NCBI GenBank assembly: GCA_902558375.1
Contig: CACEDQ010000010.1
Coordinates: 1-38,486 of the forward strand
DNA length: 38,486 nucleotides
Direction of reading: 5' to 3'
DNA from: an uncultured SAR86 cluster bacterium
GTDB taxonomy: Bacteria; Pseudomonadota; Gammaproteobacteria; Magnimaribacterales; D2472
Shown here: piece after piece, positions 25,948-35,082 of the stretch
Layout: each line of letters opens with the position of its first letter
Position numbering within the stretch: position 1 is the stretch's first letter
Notes under the pieces: generated by a model
The model's input: the letters and a program-made list of their open reading frames with translations, nothing else
What the model was told of the DNA's origin: nothing
Databases searched by the model: none
Translations under genes and position numbers: made by a program

Positions 25948-26229
25948 ATGGACAAGAAAACAGTTTCAACTATAGCTTACTTATCAAGACTATCTCTAAA
26001 CGAGAAAAATGAGGATAAAATCACCAAAGATCTTGAAAATATTATTAAATTTGTTGATCAATTAAATGAAGCTGATACTAAGAATATAGAACCATTAGCC
26101 AGTCCGCTTGAAAAAACTGCTAAAACTAGAATAGATAATGTTACTGCTAAAAATAGAAAAGAGGTTTTCCTTGAAAGATCTCCAAAGTCTAATGAAGACT
26201 ATTTCTTAGTTCCAAGAGTTGTAGAATGA
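25948..26229 (+). CDS. gatC: Asp-tRNA(Asn)/Glu-tRNA(Gln) amidotransferase subunit C
   Basis: Small subunit that wraps around GatA and stabilises the GatCAB complex. It has 93 residues. The N-terminal [12 protein letters not shown] helix, the middle EPLASPLE motif, and the C-terminal YFLVPRVVE are all canonical. It overlaps gatA as ATGA. Its presence implies indirect formation of Gln-tRNA and/or Asn-tRNA. Confidence 0.96.
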   Translation: MDKKTVSTIAYLSRLSLNEKNEDKITKDLENIIKFVDQLNEADTKNIEPLASPLEKTAKTRIDNVTAKNRKEVFLERSPKSNEDYFLVPRVVE

Positions 26230-27677
26230 GTGTTCAATACAAAACTATAAAAGAGCTAAAGAATATGCTCAATGAAAAAGAAATTTCTTATACAGAACTC
26301 ATACAAGAAACTTTTTTAAATATTAAAAATAATTCTGAATTAAATGCATTTATAACCCTCAACGAAGAGGAATCTCTTAAAAAGGCAAATAACTTAGATA
26401 ATAGTCCTGGTTCAGGCTCATTAAATGGAATACCAATTGCCCAAAAAGACCTTTTTTGCACAAAAGATCTTAAAACTACATGTGGATCTAACATGTTATC
26501 AAATTTTGTACCTCCATATTCTGCAACCGTCATTGAGAACCTTGAAAATGCTGGTTGTATCTCTGTAGGTAAAACAAATATGGATGAATTTGCTATGGGT
26601 TCATCAAATGAAACAAGTTTTTATGGCAATGTTCAAAACCCATGGGGTGAAAATTTGGTTCCTGGAGGAAGCTCAGGAGGTTCAGCTGCAGCCATTGCAG
26701 CTGGAATAGTTCCTGCTGCCTCTGGTACTGATACAGGAGGATCTATAAGGCAACCAGCTTCTTTGTGTGGGATATCAGGATTAAAACCAACTTATGGAAG
26801 AATTTCTAGATGGGGAATGATTGCATTTGCATCTAGTCTAGACCAAGCTGGCCCAATGGCGAGAACAGCTGAAGATTGTGCATTGCTCCTCAATGAAATG
26901 TGTTCTCATGACGAAAAAGATACCACTTCGATTGATGAAGCGGTACCTGACTTTACTGAAAACTTAAATTCTTCTATTAAAGGTTTAAAAATTGGTCTAG
27001 TGAAAGAGTTCGATTTATCAAAGCTAGACAATAATGTAGTTAAGGTTTTTGAAGAATCAAAAAAACATTATGAATCCTTGGGTGCAGAATTTATTGAAAT
27101 ATCACTACCTAATATATCTTTATCAGTCCCTACCTATTATGTTGTTGCTCCAGCAGAATGCTCATCAAACTTATCAAGATTTGATGGCGTTAAATTTGGA
27201 AAAAGATGTGACAACCCAAAAGATCTTGAAGAGCTCTATATAAAAACTAGATCAGAAGGTTTTGGAGACGAAGTAAAAAGAAGAATATTAATTGGTTCTT
27301 ATGTTCTCTCTGCTGGTTTTTATGATGCTTATTATAAAAAAGCTCAACAAGTTAGAAGGCTTATAAAAAATGATTTTGATTCTGCATTTAAAAATGTAGA
27401 CATCATTATGTCTCCTACCACCAGAGGTGCTGCATTTGAGGTTGGATCAAAAGGCGACGATCCAATTCAAATGTACTTAGAAGATTTGTTTACAATTCCA
27501 GCAAACCTAGCTGGCCTCCCTGCCATGTCTATTCCAAATGGTATGGTTGATAGTAAACCAATTGGATTACAGTTAATTGGAAACTTTTTAGATGAGAGTA
27601 GACTGCTTCAAGCAGCTCACAACTTCCAAATATCAACAGACTGGCATCTAAAAACACCTACAGGCAATAAATCATGA
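26226..27677 (+). CDS. gatA: Asp-tRNA(Asn)/Glu-tRNA(Gln) amidotransferase subunit A
   Basis: Amidase-signature glutaminase that releases ammonia from glutamine for transamidation. It has 483 residues. The Ser-cisSer-Lys triad is visible: Lys74 (IAQKDLF), the cis-Ser in [10 protein letters not shown] (about 149) and the nucleophile Ser173 in [11 protein letters not shown]. Overlaps gatC and gatB by 4 nt each, which should give equal subunit expression. Confidence 0.98.
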   Translation: MSVQYKTIKELKNMLNEKEISYTELIQETFLNIKNNSELNAFITLNEEESLKKANNLDNSPGSGSLNGIPIAQKDLFCTKDLKTTCGSNMLSNFVPPYSATVIENLENAGCISVGKTNMDEFAMGSSNETSFYGNVQNPWGENLVPGGSSGGSAAAIAAGIVPAASGTDTGGSIRQPASLCGISGLKPTYGRISRWGMIAFASSLDQAGPMARTAEDCALLLNEMCSHDEKDTTSIDEAVPDFTENLNSSIKGLKIGLVKEFDLSKLDNNVVKVFEESKKHYESLGAEFIEISLPNISLSVPTYYVVAPAECSSNLSRFDGVKFGKRCDNPKDLEELYIKTRSEGFGDEVKRRILIGSYVLSAGFYDAYYKKAQQVRRLIKNDFDSAFKNVDIIMSPTTRGAAFEVGSKGDDPIQMYLEDLFTIPANLAGLPAMSIPNGMVDSKPIGLQLIGNFLDESRLLQAAHNFQISTDWHLKTPTGNKS

Positions 27678-29101
27678 GTTGGGAAACAGTAATAGGATTA
27701 GAAATTCACGTTCAGCTTTCTACTGATTCAAAACTTTTTTCTGGTGGATCAACAAGTTTTGGAGCAGAACCAAATACTCATGTAGACTTAATTGATTTAG
27801 GATTGCCAGGAGTGTTGCCTGTTGCAAATAGAGGGGCGTTTCATAAAGCAATTCGTTTCGGCTTGGCGACAAATGCTGAAATAAATCAAACATCAACTTT
27901 TGATAGAAAAAATTATTTTTATCCAGATCTTCCTAAAGGTTATCAAATTACTCAAATGGCTCTGCCAATCGTAGGAAAGGGATCAATTAAAATAGAAGTA
28001 GATGGTGAAGAAAAAATTATTAATATTACCAGAGCTCATCTTGAAGAAGATGCTGGTAAATCTATTCATGATCTCTTTGATGGTGAAACAGGCGTTGATT
28101 TAAACAGAGCTGGAACACCTTTGCTTGAAATTGTTTCTGAGCCTGAGATTGCAAATGCAAAAGAGGCGGTTGCTTATTTTAAAGCAATACGACAAATTGT
28201 TACTTTTCTTGATATATGTGATGGAAATATGGCTCAAGGATCAATGAGATGCGATGTAAATGTATCTGTAAAAAAATCAGATGATACCGAACTTGGAACT
28301 AGAGCTGAAATTAAAAATATAAACTCATTTAAATTTATTGAAAAAGCTATTAACTTTGAAATTGATAGACAAATTAGAATTTTAGAATCTGGTGATTCAG
28401 TTGTTCAAGAAACGCGCCTTTATGACAGTGTAAAGAATGAAACTAGATCAATGAGATCTAAAGAAGAAGCAAATGATTATAGGTACTTTCCATGCCCAGA
28501 CCTTCTTCCGGTTGTAATTTCTGATAATGAACTTAAAGAGATTAAAGACAACCTTCCTGAGCTTCCTGATGAAAAAGAAAGAAGATATGTTGAAGAATCA
28601 AATCTGGATTCTTCTGAGGCAAAAATTATTGCCTCATCAAAGACAATGGCAAACATGTTTGAGGGAGCTTGTTCAAAAACTAATGATTCAAAACTGGTTG
28701 CCAATTGGCTTGTCGGTGATATTAGCGCCCTTCTAAACAAGGATAATATAGATTTACAGGAATCAAAGCTAACTTCAGATAATTTTGCTTTATTGATAGA
28801 AAGAATATCTGATAAAACTATATCAGGAAAAATAGCGAAATCTGTTCTTGAGGAAATATGGGAAACTGGTAATGATGTGGATGCAATTATTGAAAGCAAA
28901 GGACTAGTTCAAATTCAGGATGAATCGCTTCTTGAAAAAATTGCACAAACAATAATTGATGATAATCCATCACAAGTCGAGGCTTTTAAAGGCGGTAAAG
29001 ATAAACTATTTGGCTTCTTTGTTGGACAAGTAATGAAAGAAACTCAAGGTAAAGCAAACCCTCAAAGCGTCAACGAAATACTTAAAAGACTTTTAAGTTA
29101 A
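27674..29101 (+). CDS. gatB: Asp-tRNA(Asn)/Glu-tRNA(Gln) amidotransferase subunit B
   Basis: Kinase and transamidase subunit that activates the misacylated tRNA carboxylate and accepts ammonia from GatA. It has 475 residues. The N-terminal signature [46 protein letters not shown] and MRCDVNVSV form the catalytic cradle; the tail domain ends [16 protein letters not shown], the tRNA-binding YqeY-like end. Last gene of gatCAB; its stop is 2 nt from the convergent hydratase stop. Confidence 0.98.
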   Translation: MSWETVIGLEIHVQLSTDSKLFSGGSTSFGAEPNTHVDLIDLGLPGVLPVANRGAFHKAIRFGLATNAEINQTSTFDRKNYFYPDLPKGYQITQMALPIVGKGSIKIEVDGEEKIINITRAHLEEDAGKSIHDLFDGETGVDLNRAGTPLLEIVSEPEIANAKEAVAYFKAIRQIVTFLDICDGNMAQGSMRCDVNVSVKKSDDTELGTRAEIKNINSFKFIEKAINFEIDRQIRILESGDSVVQETRLYDSVKNETRSMRSKEEANDYRYFPCPDLLPVVISDNELKEIKDNLPELPDEKERRYVEESNLDSSEAKIIASSKTMANMFEGACSKTNDSKLVANWLVGDISALLNKDNIDLQESKLTSDNFALLIERISDKTISGKIAKSVLEEIWETGNDVDAIIESKGLVQIQDESLLEKIAQTIIDDNPSQVEAFKGGKDKLFGFFVGQVMKETQGKANPQSVNEILKRLLS

Positions 29102-29103
29102 AA

Positions 29104-29565
29104 CTATAGAATATACATAGCAAGAGTTTCTGCAATATACGCAGGTTTTTCGACTCCTTTGATTTCCATGGTAACTTTAGTTTTAGCAAGAAATTGGCCT
29201 GGATTTTTTTCAGTAATATCCATGCATTCTGTTCTTATTCTGACTTCAGAACCTACAGGAACAGGACTTAGAAAGCGAACTTTATCTAAGCCATAATTTA
29301 AGCCCATCTTCATACCTTCGATTACAAGACCCATTCCTTGGGAAATAGGTATTCCAGCGGCTAAAGATAGTGATAAGAAACCATGAGCAATGGTTGAACC
29401 AAATATTGGTTTTGCTGCTTCTGAATCAACATGAATAAACTGATTATCAAGAGTAGCTTCAGCAAATTTGTTTATTTGCTCTTGATCAATTGTTATCCAA
29501 TCTGATACACCTATTTCAGTTCCGATAACAGAATCTATTTCTGAGGGTTTAATTATTTTAAGCAC
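29104..29565 (-). CDS. MaoC-like hotdog-fold enoyl-CoA hydratase/dehydratase
   Basis: It has 153 residues with a single hotdog fold of the MaoC/NodN type. The hydratase dyad is visible as Asp40 and His45 in DNQFIHVD, followed by AHGFLSLSL, the conserved glycine segment. Such proteins hydrate (R)-enoyl-CoAs in fatty-acid or polyhydroxyalkanoate metabolism; NodN-type members often have unknown substrates. The start codon is GTG at 29565 with a GGAG Shine-Dalgarno inside the end of the acyl-CoA ligase gene, so the two are translationally close and probably act on related acyl chains. Confidence 0.85.
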   Translation of the reverse strand: MLKIIKPSEIDSVIGTEIGVSDWITIDQEQINKFAEATLDNQFIHVDSEAAKPIFGSTIAHGFLSLSLAAGIPISQGMGLVIEGMKMGLNYGLDKVRFLSPVPVGSEVRIRTECMDITEKNPGQFLAKTKVTMEIKGVEKPAYIAETLAMYIL

Positions 29566-29566
29566 G

Positions 29567-31183
29567 TTATTTCTCCATGTAGTAATTAGTATATTCGTCT
29601 CTCAATTCAAATTTTTGTAATTTTCCAGTAGCTCCATGCGGCAATTCTTTTAGAAAAATAATTTCATCAGGCAGCCACCACTTTGCAACTTTTGATTCTA
29701 AGAAGTCTAAAATTGATTGTTTTTCAATTGGCTCTCCACTATTAGTTACGATAAATAATATTGGTCTTTCATCCCATTTAGGATGCGGAATTCCTACAAC
29801 ACAGGCTTCAGCAACCTCTGGGTGTCCCACGGCTGCATTTTCAAGATCTATTGAACTAATCCATTCGCCGCCTGATTTTATTACATCTTTAGCTCTATCT
29901 TTTATGGTCATATAGCCATCTTGATCAAGAACAGAAATGTCACCGGTATCGAACCATCCATCTTTATCGACAGCATCTTTTTCAGCTTTGAAATACTTTT
30001 GCAACACCCATGGTCCTCTAACCAGTAAGTGTCCTTGAGATTCACCATCTTTAGGTAATTCATTTCCTAAATCATCAACAACTTTTAGTTCAATACCATA
30101 CATTGGTCTTCCCTGTTTTAATTGAACAGCATATCTGTCCTCTTTGCTCATCTTTTTCATTTCTTCAGTAAGGAAGTTCGATGTTCCTAATGGACTCATT
30201 TCAGTCATTCCCCAACCCTGAATAACATTAACATCGTGAACTTCATCAAACTCTTTTAGGATAGCTAAAGATAATGCTGAACCACCAATAACAGTATTTT
30301 TAACCGAATTTAAGATCTTGTTATTGTCTCTGCAATAACTTAAAAGACCCATCCATACTGTTGGCACACCAAAAGCAAGGGTAACTTCCTCTTTTTCAAT
30401 TAAATCATATAGAGGCTCTCCTTCCATTTGCATACCAGGCATAACAAGTTTAAGACCAAACATTGGTGCAAAGTATGGCGTTCCCCAAGCAAGAACATGG
30501 AATAGTGGTACAACCATTAAAATTGATTCATCTGGACTAATAGTTAGTCCTGTTAGAGCTGCTTGGGCATGCAGTATATTTGATTTATGAGCATACAAAA
30601 CTCCTTTTGGGTTACCAGTCGTTCCTGATGTGTAACACAAACCACAGGCTGCATCATCATCCATAGCCGGCCATTCATAATTCTCATCGCCTGATTCAAT
30701 ATATTCCTCATAAGAAATAGCATTTTTTAGGTCTGTTTCTGGCATTTCTGATTGATCGCAGAGAATGATATATTTTTCCACACATCCAAGCTGATCTTTT
30801 AAAGCTTCCATCATTGGTATAAAAGGTGTTTCAACAAAAATTATCTTATCTTCAGCATGATTGATAATATAAACAGCTTGTTCTGGGTGAAGTCTAAAAT
30901 TTAGGGTATGAGTGATTGCTCCCATGCCTGAAATTCCATAATACATTTCTAGATGTCTATATGTATTAAGGGCCAAAGTTGCTAAAACATCACCTTTTTT
31001 ATAACCATCTTTCTCAAGAGCTGAAGCTAGCTTTCTTGATCTAATGCAGACCTCTTTATAATTAGTTTTATGAATTTCACCAGAAACCATTCTGCTGACT
31101 ACTTCTTGTTCTGGATAAATGTTTTTAGCGTGTTCGATTATGCTTGCAACATTTGGAGTCCACTTTTGCATGTCACTGATCAT
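29567..31183 (-). CDS. Medium/long-chain acyl-CoA ligase (AMP-forming; AlkK/DmdB-like)
   Basis: Adenylate-forming enzyme that activates a carboxylic acid to its CoA thioester. It has 538 residues. A3 P-loop YTSGTTGNPKG (184-194), A5 motif GWGMTEMSPLG, A7/A8 WFDTGDISVL and DRAKDVIKSGGEWIS, and the A10 catalytic Lys in GATGKLQK near the end. The sequence most resembles the group annotated as medium-chain ligase AlkK or 3-methylmercaptopropionyl-CoA ligase DmdB; motifs alone cannot fix the chain length or substrate. AGGGG Shine-Dalgarno 6 nt before the ATG. A MaoC-like hydratase follows after 1 nt. Confidence 0.9.
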   Translation of the reverse strand: MISDMQKWTPNVASIIEHAKNIYPEQEVVSRMVSGEIHKTNYKEVCIRSRKLASALEKDGYKKGDVLATLALNTYRHLEMYYGISGMGAITHTLNFRLHPEQAVYIINHAEDKIIFVETPFIPMMEALKDQLGCVEKYIILCDQSEMPETDLKNAISYEEYIESGDENYEWPAMDDDAACGLCYTSGTTGNPKGVLYAHKSNILHAQAALTGLTISPDESILMVVPLFHVLAWGTPYFAPMFGLKLVMPGMQMEGEPLYDLIEKEEVTLAFGVPTVWMGLLSYCRDNNKILNSVKNTVIGGSALSLAILKEFDEVHDVNVIQGWGMTEMSPLGTSNFLTEEMKKMSKEDRYAVQLKQGRPMYGIELKVVDDLGNELPKDGESQGHLLVRGPWVLQKYFKAEKDAVDKDGWFDTGDISVLDQDGYMTIKDRAKDVIKSGGEWISSIDLENAAVGHPEVAEACVVGIPHPKWDERPILFIVTNSGEPIEKQSILDFLESKVAKWWLPDEIIFLKELPHGATGKLQKFELRDEYTNYYMEK

Positions 31184-31226
31184 ATTTTTCCCCTAATAAA
31201 TTGTTGATATAAATTATATAAGAAGG

Positions 31227-31240
31227 AACAATGAATTGTT
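31227..31240. promoter_or_regulatory. Perfect inverted repeat between divergent acyl-CoA ligase and nitroreductase
   Basis: AACAAT, two bases, ATTGTT form a perfect 14-bp dyad in the 79-bp divergent gap, and a further TTGTT lies at 31201-31205. It could be an operator shared by the two transcripts. In this AT-rich background a 14-bp dyad can arise by chance, so confidence is low. Confidence 0.25.
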
Positions 31241-31262
31241 AATAAAAAATAGATAAGTAATT

Positions 31263-31928
31263 ATGGACATTAAAGAACTTATAAAATCACGATATTCTGT
31301 TAGAAGCTTCACTAATGAGGTAATAGATATTGAAACTATCAAAGACATACTAGAGATTTCTAGCTGCGCTCCTTCTGGGGGTAATATTCAACCATGGAAA
31401 ATTTATGTTGCAACTAATAATGCAAAAGAAAAGCTTGTTGAAAAAGCTCTTGCTAACTATGACAATGGCGTTCAAGAAAAAATAGAATACGATATATATC
31501 CTAATCCATTGGACGAAGAGTATAAAAAAAGAAGATCGGAATGTGCAAGGAATATGTATACAGCTTTGTCTATTAAGCAAGATGATATTGAATCAAGACT
31601 TTCGCAAATAAGAGAGAATTTTAAGTTTTTTGGTGCTCCGGTTGGAATGATAGTTACTATTGATAAATCATTTGCTGAGAATGGATGGGGGCACGTTGGA
31701 ATGTTTATTCAAAATATATGTTTAAGTGCTGTTGAGCGTGGTATGGGAACTTGCCTTCAAGAATCTTGGTCAATATATCCAGAAACTGTTAAAGATATTC
31801 TTAACATTCCAGATAGCGAGGTTGTCTGGTGTGGGATTGCATTAGGCTATCCAAATAAAGAGCATCCAATAAATAACTATAGAACATCAAGAGAATCTAT
31901 AGAAAAATTTGTAACTTTTATTGAGTGA
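31263..31928 (+). CDS. Nitroreductase-family FMN oxidoreductase
   Basis: It has 221 residues of the nitroreductase fold, which forms FMN-bound homodimers and reduces nitro-aromatics, quinones or other electron-poor substrates with NAD(P)H. The N-terminal SRYSVRSF and SSCAPSGGNIQPW segments bind the FMN phosphate and ring; the C-terminal WCGIALGYPNKEHPINNYR is the family end. The physiological substrate cannot be read from the sequence. selO starts 6 nt downstream, suggesting a two-gene unit. Confidence 0.9.
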   Translation: MDIKELIKSRYSVRSFTNEVIDIETIKDILEISSCAPSGGNIQPWKIYVATNNAKEKLVEKALANYDNGVQEKIEYDIYPNPLDEEYKKRRSECARNMYTALSIKQDDIESRLSQIRENFKFFGAPVGMIVTIDKSFAENGWGHVGMFIQNICLSAVERGMGTCLQESWSIYPETVKDILNIPDSEVVWCGIALGYPNKEHPINNYRTSRESIEKFVTFIE

Positions 31929-31934
31929 AGTAAT

Positions 31935-33401
31935 TTGAAACTTGTACTACAAAATACCTTTTTAGAGAGTATTGGTGAAATGTGCAAAAAGAGTTTTGCG
32001 TCTCCAGCACCAGCGCCTGAATTACTCATATTCAATAATTCACTTGCAGAGGAGTTAAATTTAAGTTCCTTAGCAAAGGATCAAACCAAATGTATCGAGA
32101 TATTTTCAGGAAGAAAATCTTTACAAAGTTCTCAGCCTATAGCTCAAGCATATTCCGGTCATCAGTTTGGTCACTTTAATCCTGCACTTGGCGATGGAAG
32201 AGCTTTGTTGCTTGGTGAAGTTGTAAATACTAATGGTGAGCTTAGAGATATTCAATTAAAAGGATCTGGACCAACACCATTTTCAAGAAGAGGAGATGGT
32301 AAATCTGCATTAGGACCAGTGCTAAGAGAGTATCTAATCAGTGAAAGTATGCATGTCTTAGGCATTCCGACAACACGAGCCCTTGCTGCAATTAAAACTG
32401 GTGAAAATGTTCAAAGAGAACAGGAATTACCTGGAGGCATAATGACAAGAGTTGCCTCCAGTCACATTAGAGTTGGAAGTTTTGAATATGCATACAAGTC
32501 TAAAAATCAGATGTTAATTAAAGACTTAGCTGATTACTCAATAAATAGACACTTTCCTGAAACCGCAGAAGTAGAAAATCCCTATCTTGCTTTTTTTGCA
32601 GCAGTTTGTAATGAGCAAGCATCATTAGTTGCAAATTGGATGAGTATTGGATTTATTCATGGAGTCATGAACACTGACAACATGACTGTTTCTGGAGAAA
32701 CTATTGATTATGGTCCTTGTGCATTCATGGATGCCTATGATCCTTCAACAGTTTTTAGCTCAATAGACAAAAATGGAAGATACTCATATGGAAACCAACC
32801 AAAAATATTAACTTGGAATTTAACCAGGCTGGCTGAAACATTAATTCCTCTAGTTCATAAAGATCAGAATGAAGCAATCAAGCTTTTAACAGAGGTGCTC
32901 CAGTTAATTAAGCCCGTATATACAAGTTACTGGCTTTCTTCTATGAGGTCTAAAATTGGCTTATCAAAAGAAGAGCAAGATGATATTAATTTAATATCTC
33001 AGCTATTAAATCTTATGAAAACTAATAATGTTGACTTCACTTTATGCTTTAGATATCTCTCAAAAGCACTTGTTGGTGACATTAAAAGTATTAAAAATCT
33101 TTTTAAAAATGATATAGCATTCGATGACTGGATGACATTATGGAAAGAAAGAGTCTCGCAAGAAAGTATATCTGATGAAAAAATTGCATCTTCAATGAAT
33201 GCAGTCAATCCATTATATATTCCAAGAAATCATAAAGTTGAGGAAGCTTTAGAGGCAGCAGTTTTTAATAATAATATGAACCCTTTTTTAAAACTTCATG
33301 ATATTTTAAAAAATCCTTACGACGAAATTAAAGAATTTCATGAATATGAAAAGCCAATTAAAAATTCTTCGGTGAGATATAAAACTTTCTGTGGTACTTA
33401 A
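31935..33401 (+). CDS. selO: SelO/YdiU protein adenylyltransferase
   Basis: Pseudokinase-fold enzyme that AMPylates protein hydroxyls and is linked to redox stress. It has 488 residues. Family blocks: YSGHQFGHFNPALGDGRA, KGSGPTPFSRRGDGKSAL, REYLISESMHVLGIPTTRAL, the metal-binding NTDNMTVSG and DYGPCAFMD. The C-terminal Cys in TFCGT aligns with the conserved Cys (Sec in vertebrates). The start is TTG at 31935; the first ATG would delete 16 residues of the N-terminus. Its stop is 3 nt from the convergent HD-domain gene. Confidence 0.94.
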   Translation: MKLVLQNTFLESIGEMCKKSFASPAPAPELLIFNNSLAEELNLSSLAKDQTKCIEIFSGRKSLQSSQPIAQAYSGHQFGHFNPALGDGRALLLGEVVNTNGELRDIQLKGSGPTPFSRRGDGKSALGPVLREYLISESMHVLGIPTTRALAAIKTGENVQREQELPGGIMTRVASSHIRVGSFEYAYKSKNQMLIKDLADYSINRHFPETAEVENPYLAFFAAVCNEQASLVANWMSIGFIHGVMNTDNMTVSGETIDYGPCAFMDAYDPSTVFSSIDKNGRYSYGNQPKILTWNLTRLAETLIPLVHKDQNEAIKLLTEVLQLIKPVYTSYWLSSMRSKIGLSKEEQDDINLISQLLNLMKTNNVDFTLCFRYLSKALVGDIKSIKNLFKNDIAFDDWMTLWKERVSQESISDEKIASSMNAVNPLYIPRNHKVEEALEAAVFNNNMNPFLKLHDILKNPYDEIKEFHEYEKPIKNSSVRYKTFCGT

Positions 33402-33404
33402 TTT

Positions 33405-33962
33405 TTATACAAATGGCTTTGGTTCTTTTGAAAAAATCTTTTCAATCATAGGTACAAAATATTCTAAGGATTTAGTTTTATACTCTGGATCAAAAGATTT
33501 CTGATCCCAGTTAGCACAAAAATCAATACAGTCTTGATAATATGGATGGTCCTTATATTCATCTCTTAAATTTCTATCCTTGTCATAATGATGCATCCAG
33601 TAATAACCTTGGAACAAACCATGATTAAGAACTATCCAATAATTTTTTTCGCTTATATAAGGCCTTAAGAGTGCTGCAGAGACCTGAGAATGATTAGACG
33701 GTGAAATTACATCGCCAATATCATGAAGAAGAGCGCAAACAATAGTTTCAGTATCAGCTCCGTCTTCCTCTGCTCTTGTAGCCGTTTGGAGACAATGTTG
33801 TAATCTGCTAATTTTATAGGGCGACTCTCCATCCATCATCTTCAACCATTCAATAACTCTAGAAACTAAGTTTCTTTCATTTTCTGAATCGTGGATTGAT
33901 ATAAGGTCATAATCATCCCTTGTTCCTTTGTCCATAGATGTGAACTCAACTTTTTTAGTCAA
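33405..33962 (-). CDS. HD-domain mixed-valent diiron oxygenase candidate (PhnZ/TmpB-like)
   Basis: It has 185 residues with one HD domain. PhnZ and TmpB are HD-fold diiron oxygenases that cleave C-P bonds of alpha-hydroxyphosphonates to a carboxylate and phosphate. All six iron ligands can be placed: His56 (LQHCLQ), His80-Asp81 (LLHDIG), His91, His114 (VLNHGL) and Asp153 (NWDQKS); the spacing His56 to His80 (24) equals that of PhnZ H34 to H58. The PhnZ lid has Tyr at -10 and Glu at -7 relative to the first His; here Glu46 is at -10 and Tyr49 at -7. The start is TTG at 33962, chosen because AAGGAG lies 8 nt upstream; an ATG at 33935 is weaker. It follows the dioxygenase by 1 nt. Substrate unproven; a phosphohydrolase is the alternative. 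Confidence 0.7.
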   Translation of the reverse strand: MTKKVEFTSMDKGTRDDYDLISIHDSENERNLVSRVIEWLKMMDGESPYKISRLQHCLQTATRAEEDGADTETIVCALLHDIGDVISPSNHSQVSAALLRPYISEKNYWIVLNHGLFQGYYWMHHYDKDRNLRDEYKDHPYYQDCIDFCANWDQKSFDPEYKTKSLEYFVPMIEKIFSKEPKPFV

Positions 33963-33963
33963 T

Positions 33964-35052
33964 CTAATTACTCCTTTGAGACTGATACAAGACTAGATTA
34001 TTCTCAATGTTATCCATTTCATAGTAAGCATCTTGAAGGTGACGCTTTCCATCTGGTTTAAATTCCTGTCTACCATGAAGGACTCTGTGAGCAGAAACTA
34101 AAAGTATATGACCAGACTCTAATCTAAATTTTGATTTGTATTTATCACTATTCACTCTTGAACATAATTCATGATAAGCCCTGTAGAATAAATCTACATT
34201 TTCTAAGTTAGGATTTATCATTTGCATTAATTGATTTGAGTATCTAAAACCGACTACTTCTTTCTTTGAATTTAATCTAATGATTGGTTCAATAGCATAA
34301 GTTTCATTGTCTTCATCGAATTCTCTAAAAGGCACGGAGAAATTACATAAAATTTCAAAAAAATGTGGGTGCTGTTCTTTTAAATCGTTTAAAACTGAAT
34401 AACCATCAACAATCATTGATTCTCCACCCTTACAATCATTAACTAGCATATGAAGAGCTTGAACACTTGGTGGCCATGTATAACTTGCAAAGTCATTATG
34501 AGGCGGAACCTCAAGTGAAGTATGGGCTATGTTATATACATGTCCGTCTATAGAAACATTGTGAATTCTTTCAAATAAAACTTCTCTGATTGGACCAAGT
34601 CTAGGCGCAAGATTTTCTAAAGAGTTTGGAGTGGATGGTGCATTTTTAATGCATATTGCACCCTTAGTAATAAAATTAGTAAAGGCATCAATTGCAACAT
34701 TTTTATTATCTATAAACTCATTCCAATCGTAATATTCTGGAATAAAATCATTAGTCCATAAAATCTTTTCAGGCTTTCTAGATTTATTCAAATTTTCAAG
34801 TTCTGAAATATTTATAGATGTTTCGTGATTATCAGGCCATTCGATAATTACTATATCTTTATCAATAACAACTTTTTTTGGTTTTAAATCAACTGAAACT
34901 GCATTTAACATAAATCTTTTTTCTTGAGTTTCTTGAACTCTGCATTGATCACAGGAGCAGTTATCTCTTATCCACAAATATGGAAGATTATATTGGTCTT
35001 CTTTATTCTTGATGATTTTTAATGAGCTTTCATTCATCGTAAAATCTAACAT
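33964..35052 (-). CDS. Gamma-butyrobetaine-hydroxylase-like Fe(II)/2-oxoglutarate dioxygenase (TmpA-like candidate)
   Basis: It has 362 residues. The N-terminal GBBH-type zinc domain (about 15-95) shows LWIRDNCSCDQCR with Cys32, Cys34 and Cys37. The TauD-fold catalytic domain has the iron facial triad His185 and Asp187 (PPHNDFASY) and His326 (AHRVLHGRQEF), with the 2-oxoglutarate Arg nearby. Relatives hydroxylate quaternary-amine substrates: gamma-butyrobetaine, trimethyllysine, and in TmpA 2-(trimethylammonio)ethylphosphonate. Pairing with an HD-domain oxygenase gene 1 nt downstream favours a TmpA-like role over carnitine synthesis. GGGGGTAG Shine-Dalgarno before the ATG at 35052. Function is inference from family and context. 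Confidence 0.75.
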   Translation of the reverse strand: MLDFTMNESSLKIIKNKEDQYNLPYLWIRDNCSCDQCRVQETQEKRFMLNAVSVDLKPKKVVIDKDIVIIEWPDNHETSINISELENLNKSRKPEKILWTNDFIPEYYDWNEFIDNKNVAIDAFTNFITKGAICIKNAPSTPNSLENLAPRLGPIREVLFERIHNVSIDGHVYNIAHTSLEVPPHNDFASYTWPPSVQALHMLVNDCKGGESMIVDGYSVLNDLKEQHPHFFEILCNFSVPFREFDEDNETYAIEPIIRLNSKKEVVGFRYSNQLMQMINPNLENVDLFYRAYHELCSRVNSDKYKSKFRLESGHILLVSAHRVLHGRQEFKPDGKRHLQDAYYEMDNIENNLVLYQSQRSN

Positions 35053-35082
35053 TTTCTACCCCCAAAGAAATAAAGAATCTAA

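Noticed and set aside
28477-28899. 140-codon minus-strand frame inside gatB
   Set aside because: Antisense shadow, Ser/Leu-rich as expected from complementing an AT-rich gene.
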